Source of the DNA: Metabacillus sp. B2-18
GTDB lineage: Bacteria; Bacillota; Bacilli; Bacillales; Bacillaceae
Direction of reading: 5' to 3'
Length of the DNA: 64,000 nt
NCBI RefSeq assembly: GCF_021117275.1
Contig: NZ_CP088245.1
Coordinates: 1,153,501 to 1,217,500, forward strand
Of this stretch, positions 35,594 to 44,832 are shown in pieces; positions within the stretch are counted from its first letter, which is position 1; each line of letters begins with the position of its first letter. The notes under the pieces are model-generated. The model did no database searches and was not told the origin of the DNA. It was given only the letters and a program-made list of their open reading frames with translations. The position numbers were made by a program, and so were the translations under genes.

Positions 35594-37690
35594 ATGAAGC
35601 TTTTAAAAGTAGCCTCACTTCTAATGTCATCAACACTATTATTTGCATGTGCAAATAATTCAACAACAGGCACAACTAATAGCACAACAACAGAAACAGC
35701 AAGTTCAGACATAGGAGAACTTAACACTTTAATTAGTGAATCTGTTTCCTATAAAGACGATGACTACTATACGAACTATGAAGAAGAAAATCCAACATAC
35801 ATTGAATTAAAAGGCTCTGATGTAAGCTTTGATTCAAATGCATCGGTTCTCTATTCAGTTAATACCTTAACAATTAAAACAGGTGGTACTTATGTGTTAA
35901 GCGGAAATTTGGAAAACGGTCAAATCGTTGTAGATGCGGAAGATAAAAATACAGTAAGGCTTGTGTTAAACGGAGTTACGATCGGTTCCTCAACAAGCTC
36001 AGCCATATATGTTCTTAACGCTGAAAAAACAACCATTTCTCTAGTTGAAGGAACAGAAAATGTCATAAATGATGCATCTGAATATGTTTATGAAAATTCA
36101 TCTGAAGACGAGCCTAACTCAGCCATTTATAGTAAAGACGATTTTACGATAAATGGAACAGGTAAACTTATCGTTCATGGAAATTATAATAATGGAATTT
36201 CTAGTAACGATAAACTAAAGATTACAGGTGGAGATATACAGATTGATGCTGTTGATGATGGCATAATTGGACGAGACCTTGTTGCAGTAAAAGAAGGAAC
36301 AGTAACAATTGATGCAGGAGGAGATGGAATAAGGTCTACTAATGATGAAGATGAATCAAAAGGTTCTATTGTCATTGAAGGGGGCACTTACGATATTGCA
36401 TCAGAAAATGATGGAGTACAATCTGTTGCTTCATTATTAATATCAGAAGGTACTTTTAACATTACGTCTGGTGGCGGAAGTCCTGAAACAATAACAGTTG
36501 CTAACGATATGATGGGTAAAATGCGTGGACAAGGTGAAGCGACAACAACTACAACAACTACAACAACTACTACCACTGAATCCGAAAGTTATAAGGGATT
36601 AAAAGCTGTTACAGATATAGTGGTTGGTGGAGGAACATTTACAATTGATTCAAAAGATGATGCTGTACACAGTAACAATACAATAACCCTAGCTGGCGGG
36701 GACTTAACGATAGCCTCTGGGGATGATGGAATTCATGCAGACACTTCGCTTGTCACATCAGGTGGAAATATTGAAGTTACGAAAAGTTATGAAGGCATGG
36801 AAAGTCAGCTAATCACAATCAATGGTGGAGACATAAACCTCACAACAAGTGATGACGGCATTAATGTCGGTGGAGGGAATGATGGTTCTGGTATGGATAT
36901 ACACTCAGCCTCTGAAAATAACCTGTTACAAATTAATGGTGGTCATATTGTTGTGAATGCTGAAGGTGATGGCCTCGATTCAAATGGATATATTGAAATG
37001 ACAGATGGAACGGTTCTTGTAAATGGTCCTACAGGAAATGGGAATGGATCGCTTGATTATGGTGGAAGTTTTACGATGAGCGGTGGATTTTTAGTAGCAG
37101 CTGGAAGTTCTGGCATGCTGCAAGCTATTGCAGAAGATTCTACACAAAATGGAATTTTAATGACATATCCAGAAGCGCAAGTAGCTGGAACGATCATTCA
37201 CCTGGAAGATAGTGAAGGGAACAATATCCTAAATTTTGCTCCGGCTAAAGACTATCAAGCAGTATTCATTAGTTCACCACAATTAACGAAGGAAAGCTCA
37301 TATTCTCTTTATTCAGGAGGAACAGCTATTGGAGAAGAAGTAGATGGACTATACACAAATGGTGAATATGAAGCAGGAACCAAAATAGTTGATTTCACGA
37401 TTGCTGATACTGTAACTTGGTTAAATGAATCGGGAGTGACAACTGCACAAAGCTCGGGAGGTCCAGGTGGCTTTGGTGGAGGTGCCGGTGGAACAGGAGA
37501 AAGACCGCAAATGGGTAGTCGAGGAGACATGTTTGCAGACATGGATGAAGAAACAAGAGAAGAAGTAGAAGCAATTATGGAACAACAAAGATCAGGTGAA
37601 ATTACTCAAGAAGAAGCTCAAGCTCAGCTAGAAGAGCTAGGCGTGGAGATCCCAATGATGGGTGAGCGACCACAAATGAATGAAAACTAA
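35594..37690 (+). CDS. Cthe_2159-like carbohydrate-binding lipoprotein
   Basis: 698 residues from the ATG after AGGAGATATA. Lipoprotein signal MKLLKVASLLMSSTLLFAC. The body is made of many short beta-strand repeats with phrases such as ITGGDIQIDAVDDGI, GGTFTIDSKDDAVHSNN and GGDLTIASGDDGIHADT, recognised as the Cthe_2159/DUF4353 right-handed beta-helix, described for a calcium-dependent binder of cellulose and acidic sugars. A run of 12 Thr interrupts it near residue 320. The C-terminus has a Gly-rich linker, then an acidic helical tail with MGERPQM. Probably displayed on the membrane surface and controlled by the neighbouring response regulator. Confidence 0.85.
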   Translation: MKLLKVASLLMSSTLLFACANNSTTGTTNSTTTETASSDIGELNTLISESVSYKDDDYYTNYEEENPTYIELKGSDVSFDSNASVLYSVNTLTIKTGGTYVLSGNLENGQIVVDAEDKNTVRLVLNGVTIGSSTSSAIYVLNAEKTTISLVEGTENVINDASEYVYENSSEDEPNSAIYSKDDFTINGTGKLIVHGNYNNGISSNDKLKITGGDIQIDAVDDGIIGRDLVAVKEGTVTIDAGGDGIRSTNDEDESKGSIVIEGGTYDIASENDGVQSVASLLISEGTFNITSGGGSPETITVANDMMGKMRGQGEATTTTTTTTTTTTESESYKGLKAVTDIVVGGGTFTIDSKDDAVHSNNTITLAGGDLTIASGDDGIHADTSLVTSGGNIEVTKSYEGMESQLITINGGDINLTTSDDGINVGGGNDGSGMDIHSASENNLLQINGGHIVVNAEGDGLDSNGYIEMTDGTVLVNGPTGNGNGSLDYGGSFTMSGGFLVAAGSSGMLQAIAEDSTQNGILMTYPEAQVAGTIIHLEDSEGNNILNFAPAKDYQAVFISSPQLTKESSYSLYSGGTAIGEEVDGLYTNGEYEAGTKIVDFTIADTVTWLNESGVTTAQSSGGPGGFGGGAGGTGERPQMGSRGDMFADMDEETREEVEAIMEQQRSGEITQEEAQAQLEELGVEIPMMGERPQMNEN

Positions 37691-37705
37691 ATGATGAATT
37701 TTAAG

Positions 37706-37738
37706 AGTAGAGGTATGAGAATACTTCTACTTTTTTTA
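37706..37738 (+). terminator. Rho-independent terminator after the lipoprotein gene
   Basis: AGTAGAGGTAT pairs with ATACTTCTACT over GAGA, followed by seven T residues. Confidence 0.9.
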
Positions 37739-37832
37739 TTTGTGATTTTTGATGCTAACCAAATAGTACTAAAAACAAAAAATGTCGATAACAAAATTAA
37801 ATCAACATATAATCATTAAAATTCACACAAAA

Positions 37833-37874
37833 CAAAAATAAACGGTATTAAAACAAAATAAAAAGTAGTATAAT
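37833..37874 (+). promoter_or_regulatory. Promoter and candidate operator of lutABC
   Basis: CAAAAATAAAC at 37833-37843 recurs twice before rhaEW. A perfect TATAAT lies at 37869-37874 but there is no good -35. The shared motif suggests a common regulator. Confidence 0.5.
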
Positions 37875-37926
37875 CTATATCAAAGGAATCAAAAGGATTG
37901 GTTAAATAAGAGTGGGGGTTATTTGA

Positions 37927-38670
37927 ATGAAGGTCTCTCTTTTTATTACATGTCTTGCCGATGTGTTTTATTCCAATGTTGGTAAGCATACTGTAGAGCT
38001 TTTAGAAAAACTCGGTTGTGAAGTGGATTTTCCAGAGCAACAAACTTGCTGTGGACAGCCTGCCTATAATAGCGGATATCATAAGGAAACTAAAGAAGTG
38101 GCTAAGCATATGATTCGGACGTTTGAAAAATCAGATTATGTTGTAGGTCCTTCAGGGTCTTGTGTAGCGATGCTTCGTGAATATAGTCATTTGTTTAAAG
38201 ATGAACCGGTTTGGATAGAAAAAGCAGAAAAATTAGCGGATAAATCTTACGAATTGACACAATTTATTGTTGATGTGTTAAAAGTAGAAAACGTGAATGC
38301 TAGTTTACCAGCTTGTGCAACTTATCATAAATCCTGCCATATGACACGCTTACTCGGAGTAAAAGATGCTCCAGGAAAGCTTTTAGAACAGGTAGAAGGT
38401 TTGGAAGTAAAACCTCTTCCTAATAGTCATGATTGCTGTGGATTTGGTGGGACATTCTCAGTGAAAATGGTCCCTATTTCAGAGCAAATGGTAGATGAAA
38501 AGGTTCGACATGTTGAAGAAACAGGTGCTGAAGTGCTCATTGGCGCTGATTGTGGCTGCTTAATGAATATCGGAGGAAGAATTAATCGTAAAGGTAAACC
38601 TATTAAGGTGATGCATATAGCAGAAGTATTGAATAGTGAGGTGAAGCAAGATGGCCATGAAAATAAGTGA
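37927..38670 (+). CDS. lutA: L-lactate utilisation protein A (Fe-S oxidoreductase)
   Basis: 247 residues with two CCG domains: [16 protein letters not shown] and [13 protein letters not shown], plus [13 protein letters not shown], which supply cysteines for a [4Fe-4S] cluster as in heterodisulfide-reductase-like proteins. With LutB and LutC it oxidises L-lactate to pyruvate on the cytoplasmic side and passes electrons onward. Its stop overlaps the start of lutB by 20 bases. In this locus the substrate would be L-lactate made from rhamnose-derived lactaldehyde. Confidence 0.93.
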   Translation: MKVSLFITCLADVFYSNVGKHTVELLEKLGCEVDFPEQQTCCGQPAYNSGYHKETKEVAKHMIRTFEKSDYVVGPSGSCVAMLREYSHLFKDEPVWIEKAEKLADKSYELTQFIVDVLKVENVNASLPACATYHKSCHMTRLLGVKDAPGKLLEQVEGLEVKPLPNSHDCCGFGGTFSVKMVPISEQMVDEKVRHVEETGAEVLIGADCGCLMNIGGRINRKGKPIKVMHIAEVLNSEVKQDGHENK

Positions 38671-40075
38671 TGATAAGTTCTTTGATCGTGTTGATAAAGG
38701 TGTAAACAATACATTTATGCGAAGCGCTGTTGCATCCGCACAAGAAAGAATGCAAGGAAAACGACTAACTGCAACAGAAGAGCTTGGTAATTGGGAAGAA
38801 TGGAGAAAGCTTGGGGAAGAAATAAGAACACATACACTAGAAAATCTGGATTACTATTTAGAACAACTTAGTGAAAATGTTGTGAAACGTGGAGGTCATG
38901 TGTTTTTTGCTTCAACAAAGGAAGAAGCAAATGAGTACATTACAAAGGTAGCAAAAGAAAAGCAAGCAAAAAAAGTGGTTAAGTCAAAGTCAATGGTAAC
39001 AGAGGAAATTCATTTAAACAGCGCCTTAGAAAAAGCTGGCTGTGAAGTAATTGAAACGGATTTAGGAGAATACATTCTTCAGCTTGATGATCATGATCCA
39101 CCATCACATATTGTTGTACCTGCTCTTCACAAAAACAAAGAACAAATTCGTGATACGTTTAAAGAAAAACGAGGCTATGATAAATCAGAAATTCCAGAAG
39201 AACTTGCTCTTTTTGCTAGAGAACAATTAAGACAAGAATTCTTAAGTGCAGATCTTGGTATTACAGGGTGTAACTTTGCTGTTGCGGATTCTGGCTCTAT
39301 TAGTCTTGTAACGAATGAAGGAAATGCGGGTCTTGTAACCGCTTTACCAAAAACGCAAATTACAGTTATGGGAATGGAGCGAATCGTTCCATCTTGGGAA
39401 GAGCTAGATATCATGGTAAGTCTACTTTGCAGAAGCTCTGTTGGACAAAAATTAACTAGTTATATTACTGGGTTAACTGGACCAAAAGATGAAGGAGACG
39501 TTGATGGACCTGAAGAATTCCATCTCGTTATCGTGGATAACGGACGGTCAAATATTTTAGGAACTGAGTTCCAAAGTGCCTTACATTGTATTCGTTGTGC
39601 AGCTTGTGTGAATGTATGCCCTGTTTATCGACATGTTGGTGGACATTCGTATGGCTCAATTTATGCAGGACCGATTGGTGCGGTATTATCTCCATTGCTA
39701 GGCGGATATGAAGATTATAAGGAGCTACCTTATGCATCATCATTATGTGCAGCCTGTACAGATGCCTGCCCTGTAAAAATACCTCTTCATGAACTCTTAA
39801 TTAAACATCGTAGAAAAATTGTTGAAGATGAAAAGAAATCACCATTTGGAGAAAAGCTAGCAATGAAAGGGTTCCAACTTGCAGCGAGCTCACCAAGTCT
39901 TTATAAAACAGGAACAAAATCTGCTTCTTCCGTTATGGCACCATTTACAAAGGAAAATAACATCCAAAAAGGACCTGGACCAATGAAGCCATGGACAGAT
40001 GTGCGTGATTTTCCAGCTCCAAGTAAAGAAAGATTCCGGGACTGGTATAAAAAGAGAGAAAAAGGAGGGGAATAA
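38651..40075 (+). CDS. lutB: L-lactate utilisation protein B (iron-sulfur protein)
   Basis: 474 residues. An N-terminal LUD domain (residues about 70-300; [39 protein letters not shown]) is followed by two [4Fe-4S] ferredoxin motifs, [14 protein letters not shown] and [14 protein letters not shown] near 310-380, and a basic C-terminal tail. Size and order match B. subtilis LutB. The start overlaps lutA, and lutC starts one base after its stop. Confidence 0.94.
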   Translation: MAMKISDDKFFDRVDKGVNNTFMRSAVASAQERMQGKRLTATEELGNWEEWRKLGEEIRTHTLENLDYYLEQLSENVVKRGGHVFFASTKEEANEYITKVAKEKQAKKVVKSKSMVTEEIHLNSALEKAGCEVIETDLGEYILQLDDHDPPSHIVVPALHKNKEQIRDTFKEKRGYDKSEIPEELALFAREQLRQEFLSADLGITGCNFAVADSGSISLVTNEGNAGLVTALPKTQITVMGMERIVPSWEELDIMVSLLCRSSVGQKLTSYITGLTGPKDEGDVDGPEEFHLVIVDNGRSNILGTEFQSALHCIRCAACVNVCPVYRHVGGHSYGSIYAGPIGAVLSPLLGGYEDYKELPYASSLCAACTDACPVKIPLHELLIKHRRKIVEDEKKSPFGEKLAMKGFQLAASSPSLYKTGTKSASSVMAPFTKENNIQKGPGPMKPWTDVRDFPAPSKERFRDWYKKREKGGE

Positions 40076-40076
40076 G

Positions 40077-40793
40077 ATGGCAGAAGGACAAATTCATCAT
40101 CGAGATTTCTTTCTTAGTACGGTTGCTGAAAAACTAGGAAGAGAAAGAAGAAAAACAGTCACAAAACCACAATGGACAACAACCCCTCAGTTTGAAGTGT
40201 TAAAAGATGCATCACAGGATGAATTAGTGGAAGTACTTAAAAAGCATTGTGAAGTCATTCATACTCAGTTTATTGAAACGAGCTCGGACAAACTAACAGA
40301 GAAAATTCGTGGAGTTTTTGAACAGTACGAAGTAGCTAGTGTTGTTACATGGGAAGATGAACGTCATAAAGAGTTTGGGTTAGCAGAAAATCTATTAGAC
40401 AAACTTCCCCAAGAAAATATTGATGTTCATATTTGGGATCCTGCTCTTAAAGAGAAAAATATTGAAGCAGCTGAAAAAGCAGATGTGGGCATCACTTTTA
40501 GTGACATCACGCTTGCAGAATCTGGGACAGTTGTGCTATTTAGCAGTGAAAACAAAGGAAGATCTGTTAGCTTATTACCGAAAACGTATATTGCCATTGT
40601 TCCAAAGAGCACATTAGTCCCTAGAATGACGCAAGCAACTGCGTATATTAACAAACAAGTTAAAGAAGGCAAAAACATTTCATCTTGTATTGATTTTATT
40701 ACAGGTCCAAGTAATAGTGCCGACATTGAATTGAACCTGATTGTTGGGGTTCATGGACCGATTAAAGCAACGTATATTCTTGTTGATGAATAA
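40077..40793 (+). CDS. lutC: L-lactate utilisation protein C
   Basis: 238 residues from the ATG directly after AAAGGAGGGG, not the longer frame inside lutB. A LUD-domain protein with DVGITFSDITLAESGTVVLFSS and LLPKTYIAIVPKSTLVPRM, as in LutC. Completes the three-subunit lactate oxidation complex. There is no terminator before the next gene, but the gap has its own promoter. Confidence 0.93.
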   Translation: MAEGQIHHRDFFLSTVAEKLGRERRKTVTKPQWTTTPQFEVLKDASQDELVEVLKKHCEVIHTQFIETSSDKLTEKIRGVFEQYEVASVVTWEDERHKEFGLAENLLDKLPQENIDVHIWDPALKEKNIEAAEKADVGITFSDITLAESGTVVLFSSENKGRSVSLLPKTYIAIVPKSTLVPRMTQATAYINKQVKEGKNISSCIDFITGPSNSADIELNLIVGVHGPIKATYILVDE

Positions 40794-40846
40794 ATTCAAA
40801 AATAAACAAAAAACATATTCAAAAATAAACAAACATAGTATATAAT
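40794..40846 (+). promoter_or_regulatory. Direct-repeat operator and promoter of rhaEW
   Basis: ATTCAAAAATAAACAAA occurs twice, 22 bases apart (two helical turns), starting at 40794 and 40816, just before TATAAT at 40841-40846. The same CAAAAATAAAC core is found before lutA and AATAAAC occurs in the rhaB palindrome. A binding site for the rha-locus DeoR repressor is the simplest reading. Confidence 0.55.
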
Positions 40847-40900
40847 AAAAAACAGATAAACAAACAAAAACAGATACGAAACAATAGAGGAGGAAATAAA

Positions 40901-42970
40901 GTGGTACAAAGTTTATGGAATAAAGAAAAAGCAGCTTCATTATCTCAAGGAGTAGAAGAGCTAGTATATCGCTCTAATTTAATTGGTTCAGATCGTGCTG
41001 TATGTAACTGGGGTGGCGGGAATACGTCAATGAAAACAATTGAAAAAGATTTCCGTGGCCGTGATGTAGAAGTGATGTACGTTAAAGGTAGTGGATCAGA
41101 TTTAGCGACAATGAAAGCACACAACTTCACTGGTTTAAGAATGGAAGATATTCGTCCATTAATCGAACGTGACGAAATGTCAGATGAAGAAATGGTTGCT
41201 TATCTTGCACATTGCATGATCGACAGCAAGCATCCACGTGCATCAATTGAAACTCTATTACACGCATTCTTACCGTTCAAGCATGTTGACCACACACATC
41301 CAGACGCAATCATTGGTCTTTGCTGTGCAGACAATGGTCGTCAAATTGCTGAAGAAATTTACGGAGACCGTTTTGTTTGGGTACCATATGTACGCCCAGG
41401 ATTCACACTTTCAAAAATGATCGCAGAAGGTGTTAAAAACAATCCAAACGCAGAATTAGTATTAATGGAAAAACACGGTCTTGTTGTTTGGGGAGAAACA
41501 GCTGAAGAAAGCTATGAAAAAACGATTTCTGTTATTAATGAAGCAGAACAATATATTCAAGCTAGATTAGTAGAAGAAAATGTATTTGGTGGACAAAAAT
41601 TCGAAGCACTTTCTGAAGAAGATCGCAAAAACGTTTTAGCACAAGTTATGCCAGTTATCCGTGGTGCGGTTAGCGAAGAAAAGAAAATGCTATTAACTTA
41701 TGATGATGCAGAAGATGTTCTACAATTTGTAAACAGCAATAATGCTAAAGAATTATCACAAGTTGGTGCAGCATGTCCAGATCACTTAGTTCATACAAAA
41801 ATGACACCATTATTCATTGACTGGAATCCACAAACTGAAGATGTTGCTAGCTTAGTAGAAAAAGTAAAAGCTGGAATCGAAAGCTTTAAAGAAGAATACA
41901 AAACATACTTTGAGAGAAACAAAAACGAAGGTGACAAAATTTCTGAAACAGCTCCACGTGTTATTTTAATTCCTGGTATCGGAATGGTAAACACAGGTAA
42001 AAACATCCCAATGGCTAACGTAAGTGGTGCTTTATATCATCGTGCAATTGCAGTTATGAAACGTTCTACAACTCTAGGAAACTTTGTTTCTTTAAACGAA
42101 AACGAGTCATTCAATGTTGAATACTGGCCATTAGAGCTTTACAAATTATCTTTAGCTCCAGCAGAAGCTGAGTTCTCAAGACAAGTAGCATTTGTAACAG
42201 GTGGTGCTGGTGGTATCGGTAGTGAAACTTGCCGTCAATTTGTAGCAGAAGGTGCTCATGTTGTGATCGCAGACCTTAACCTTGAAGGTGCTCAAAAGGT
42301 AGCAGCAGAAATCAATGAGCAATACGGAGAAGGTCGCGCTTTAGCTGTAAAAATGGATGTTACGAGTGAAGAAGCGGTACAAGAAGCATTCAAGCAATCT
42401 GCTCTAACATACGGTGGTGTTGACATTATCGTAAACAATGCAGGTTTAGCAACTTCAAGCCCATTTGATGAAACAACATTAAAAGAGTGGAACTTAAACA
42501 TGAACGTTCTAGGAACTGGTTATTTCTTAGTAGCTCGTGAGGCGTTCAAACAAATGAAATCACAAGGTACTGGTGGAAACATGGTCTTTATCGGTTCTAA
42601 AAACTCTGTATATGCAGGTAAAAATGCAGCAGCATACAGCTCTGTTAAAGCTATGGAAACTCATCTTGCAAGATGTATTGCAGCAGAAGGTGGAGAATTT
42701 GGAATCCGCGTAAACTCTGTTCTTCCTGATGCAGTACTTCAAGGATCTTCCATTTGGGGATCAAGCTGGAGAGAAGAACGTGCAGCAGCATACGGTATTC
42801 ACCCGGATCAATTAGAAGAGCACTATCGTAAACGTACAACATTACTAGTGAACATTTATCCAAAAGATATTGCACAATCCATTCTATTCTTCGCTTCATC
42901 TAAATCAGACAGAACAACTGGATGTATGTTAACAGTTGATGGTGGAGTGCCAGCAGCATTTACTAGATAA
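40901..42970 (+). CDS. rhaEW: Rhamnulose-1-phosphate aldolase / lactaldehyde dehydrogenase fusion
   Basis: 689 residues. N-terminal class II aldolase domain (about 20-370): CNWGGGNTSMK, HCMIDSKHPRASIETLLHAFLPFKHVDHTHPDA and VLMEKHGLVVWG supply the zinc histidines. C-terminal SDR domain (about 425-689): TGGAGGIGSE, NNAG and YSSVK active site. Bacillus YuxG has this architecture. It splits rhamnulose-1-phosphate to DHAP and L-lactaldehyde and oxidises the latter to L-lactate. It directly follows lutABC, whose substrate is L-lactate. An AGAGGAGG site precedes the ATG/GTG region; GTG is the start used. Confidence 0.93.
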   Translation: MVQSLWNKEKAASLSQGVEELVYRSNLIGSDRAVCNWGGGNTSMKTIEKDFRGRDVEVMYVKGSGSDLATMKAHNFTGLRMEDIRPLIERDEMSDEEMVAYLAHCMIDSKHPRASIETLLHAFLPFKHVDHTHPDAIIGLCCADNGRQIAEEIYGDRFVWVPYVRPGFTLSKMIAEGVKNNPNAELVLMEKHGLVVWGETAEESYEKTISVINEAEQYIQARLVEENVFGGQKFEALSEEDRKNVLAQVMPVIRGAVSEEKKMLLTYDDAEDVLQFVNSNNAKELSQVGAACPDHLVHTKMTPLFIDWNPQTEDVASLVEKVKAGIESFKEEYKTYFERNKNEGDKISETAPRVILIPGIGMVNTGKNIPMANVSGALYHRAIAVMKRSTTLGNFVSLNENESFNVEYWPLELYKLSLAPAEAEFSRQVAFVTGGAGGIGSETCRQFVAEGAHVVIADLNLEGAQKVAAEINEQYGEGRALAVKMDVTSEEAVQEAFKQSALTYGGVDIIVNNAGLATSSPFDETTLKEWNLNMNVLGTGYFLVAREAFKQMKSQGTGGNMVFIGSKNSVYAGKNAAAYSSVKAMETHLARCIAAEGGEFGIRVNSVLPDAVLQGSSIWGSSWREERAAAYGIHPDQLEEHYRKRTTLLVNIYPKDIAQSILFFASSKSDRTTGCMLTVDGGVPAAFTR

Positions 42971-42982
42971 TAAGAAAACATA

Positions 42983-43022
42983 CAAGGTGTAACAGAAGAT
43001 CATTTCTATTACACCTTGTTTT
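42983..43022 (+). terminator. Rho-independent terminator after rhaEW
   Basis: CAAGGTGTAA pairs with TTACACCTTG, followed by TTTTA. Confidence 0.8.
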
Positions 43023-43187
43023 ATAGACAAAAATGTAAGCGCATAATCACTAAAACAAATGCGTTCTACCCTATTCTATGTCATAATAATATCTAGAGCC
43101 TACAAGCGTAAGATCTGACTCTTTAAGCAAGTAAGCTCATCCTCATCATTATTTTTTTCATTGAGAGTTTTTAGGAGGCAAACCGAG

Positions 43188-43958
43188 ATGCTTGTAGCAG
43201 AAAGACACCGAAAAATCGTCGATGTTGTAAATGAGAAATTAAGTGTCCGAGTTACCGAATTAAGTAAAATTTTTAAGGTAACAGAGGAAACAATCAGACG
43301 CGATTTGGAGAAATTAGAAAAAGAAAATCAATTACGCCGAAGTCATGGCGGCGCAGTTAGTATACAAGATGAACAAACAGAAGTTTCTTATACAGAAAGA
43401 GAAATTACCAATGCTACCGAAAAAAGAGCAATTGCTTTAGAAGCGGTAAAACTCATTCATCCTGGTGATCAGATCGTACTAGATGCCAGCACAACAGCAT
43501 GGTATATGGCAAAAGAAATGCCGGACGTCCCATTAACTGTGTTAACAAATTCTATAAAAGTAGCAGTAGAGCTTAGTAAAAAAGAACAAGTTCGTGTGAT
43601 TTCCACCGGCGGAATGCTTCAGCCAAAGTCATTATCCTATGTTGGTCCATTAGCAGAAAGGTCACTTAATATGTATCACGTAAATAAAGCATTTATTTCG
43701 TGTAAAGGTGTTCATATTGAAGCAGGATTAAGTGATTCAAACGAATGGCAGGCTCTTTTAAAAAGACAGATGATGTCAATATCAGATCAAACGATATTAA
43801 TGGCAGATTCTACGAAGTTTGGAGTACGAACGTTTGCGCACATTACAGATATTCAGAAAATCAGCTACGTAATCACTGACTCACTAATCGAAGAAAGCTA
43901 TTGCAGTGGGCTAGAGGAAAAAGGTGTACAGTTTAATTCAGTGATGGTAAACGGATAA
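43188..43958 (+). CDS. rhaR: DeoR-family repressor of rhamnose utilisation
   Basis: 256 residues from the ATG after TTAGGAGG. N-terminal winged helix VNEKLSVRVTELSKIFKVTEETIRRDLEKLEKENQLRRSHGGA is the DeoR signature; the effector domain has LDASTTAWYMAKEM and TNSIKVAVEL. It occupies the place of yulB (rhaR) in the B. subtilis rha cluster, next to rhaEW, where rhamnulose-1-phosphate acts as inducer. Candidate sites are the AATAAAC motifs before lutA, rhaEW and rhaB. A cre-like ATGTAAGCGCATAAT about 155 bases upstream lacks the conserved C. Confidence 0.82.
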   Translation: MLVAERHRKIVDVVNEKLSVRVTELSKIFKVTEETIRRDLEKLEKENQLRRSHGGAVSIQDEQTEVSYTEREITNATEKRAIALEAVKLIHPGDQIVLDASTTAWYMAKEMPDVPLTVLTNSIKVAVELSKKEQVRVISTGGMLQPKSLSYVGPLAERSLNMYHVNKAFISCKGVHIEAGLSDSNEWQALLKRQMMSISDQTILMADSTKFGVRTFAHITDIQKISYVITDSLIEESYCSGLEEKGVQFNSVMVNG

Positions 43959-44030
43959 CACATTTGTATGTTATCTAGGTTTCACTTTAAAATCACCTCT
44001 ATTTTAAGCCAATTTATATAGAGGAATTTT

Positions 44031-44064
44031 GTCCTTCATTACTGATAGAGATGAAGGGCTTTTT
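44031..44064 (+). terminator. Rho-independent terminator after rhaR
   Basis: CCTTCAT pairs with ATGAAGG, with flanking G-C extension, followed by TTTTT. Confidence 0.75.
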
Positions 44065-44173
44065 ACTCTCTTAATGAGTTTTTAAGATATTGAAGCTATG
44101 TTTGAGGCGAGTGCTGGTTGAGTTTTCTTTAGTGGAATGAATCGGAAAAAAAGTGAGGAGAAGAGAGAGCAGC

Positions 44174-44760
44174 CTTCTCGGTAGTGCCGGAATCGGGACA
44201 AGAAAAGAGCTAAAGATCGGGCATCTGTCCCGACAGTGCCGGAATCGAGACAAAAACAGTTTCGAAGAGTGGGAAACTGTCCCGATAGTGCGGAAATCGG
44301 GACAAAAACAGTTGCAAAGAGTGGGAAACTGTCCCGATAGTGCTAGAATCGGGACAAAAAGTGTACCGAAGAGCGAGCCTCTGTCCCGATAGTGCGGAAA
44401 TCGGGACAATAACAGTTACAAAGAGTGGGAAACTGTCCCGATAGTGCTAGAATCGGGACAAAAAGAGTACCGAAGAGCGAGTATCTGTCCCGATAGTGCG
44501 GAAATCGGGACAAAAACAGTTGCAAAGAGTGGGAAACTGTCCCGATAGTGCTAGAATCGGGACAAAAAGAGTACCGAAGAGTGAGTATCTGTCCCGATAG
44601 TGCGAAAATCGGGACAAAAACAGTACCGAAGAGCGATCCTCAGTCCCGATAGTGCCAGAATCGAGACAAAAACAGTACCAAAGAGCGAGCGTCTGTCCCG
44701 ATAGTACCGAAATCGAGACAAAAAAGAACCAAATAGAAAGTGCCTGTCCTGATCCTAAGT
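44174..44760 (+). repeat. Tandem array 3: about eleven 52-bp hairpin units
   Basis: TGTCCCGAT-type arms begin at 44226, 44278, 44330, 44382, 44434, 44486, 44538, 44590, 44642 and 44694, each 52 bp apart, with degenerate end copies near 44174 and 44745. Each unit is TGTCCCGAT, a 9-base loop (AGTGCGGAA or AGTGCTAGA), ATCGGGACA and a 25-base spacer. Loop and spacer types alternate between 44278 and 44590, giving a 104-bp higher-order period. Terminal copies carry arm mismatches. Three small reading frames through the array are artefacts of repetition. Confidence 0.96.
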
Positions 44761-44832
44761 AACTTATAGGACCTCACACTATAACATTATAAAATACTAG
44801 AATCACATATATCTCAAAAACGAGGGTTTAAG

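Noticed and set aside
36388..36576. Minus-strand frame with a poly-valine run
   Set aside because: It is the complement of the poly-threonine tract in the lipoprotein gene.
43034..43048. cre-like ATGTAAGCGCATAAT upstream of rhaR
   Set aside because: The conserved C near the 3' end is missing, and it is about 150 bases from the start codon without a clear promoter.
44071..44525. Reading frames of 60-112 residues on both strands through array 3
   Set aside because: They translate the 52-bp repeat into periodic peptides, have no ribosome binding sites, and exist only because the repeat has few stops.
2809..44760. The tandem arrays as CRISPR loci
   Set aside because: Both the hairpin part and the spacer part are repeated, spacers are not unique, and no cas gene is present.
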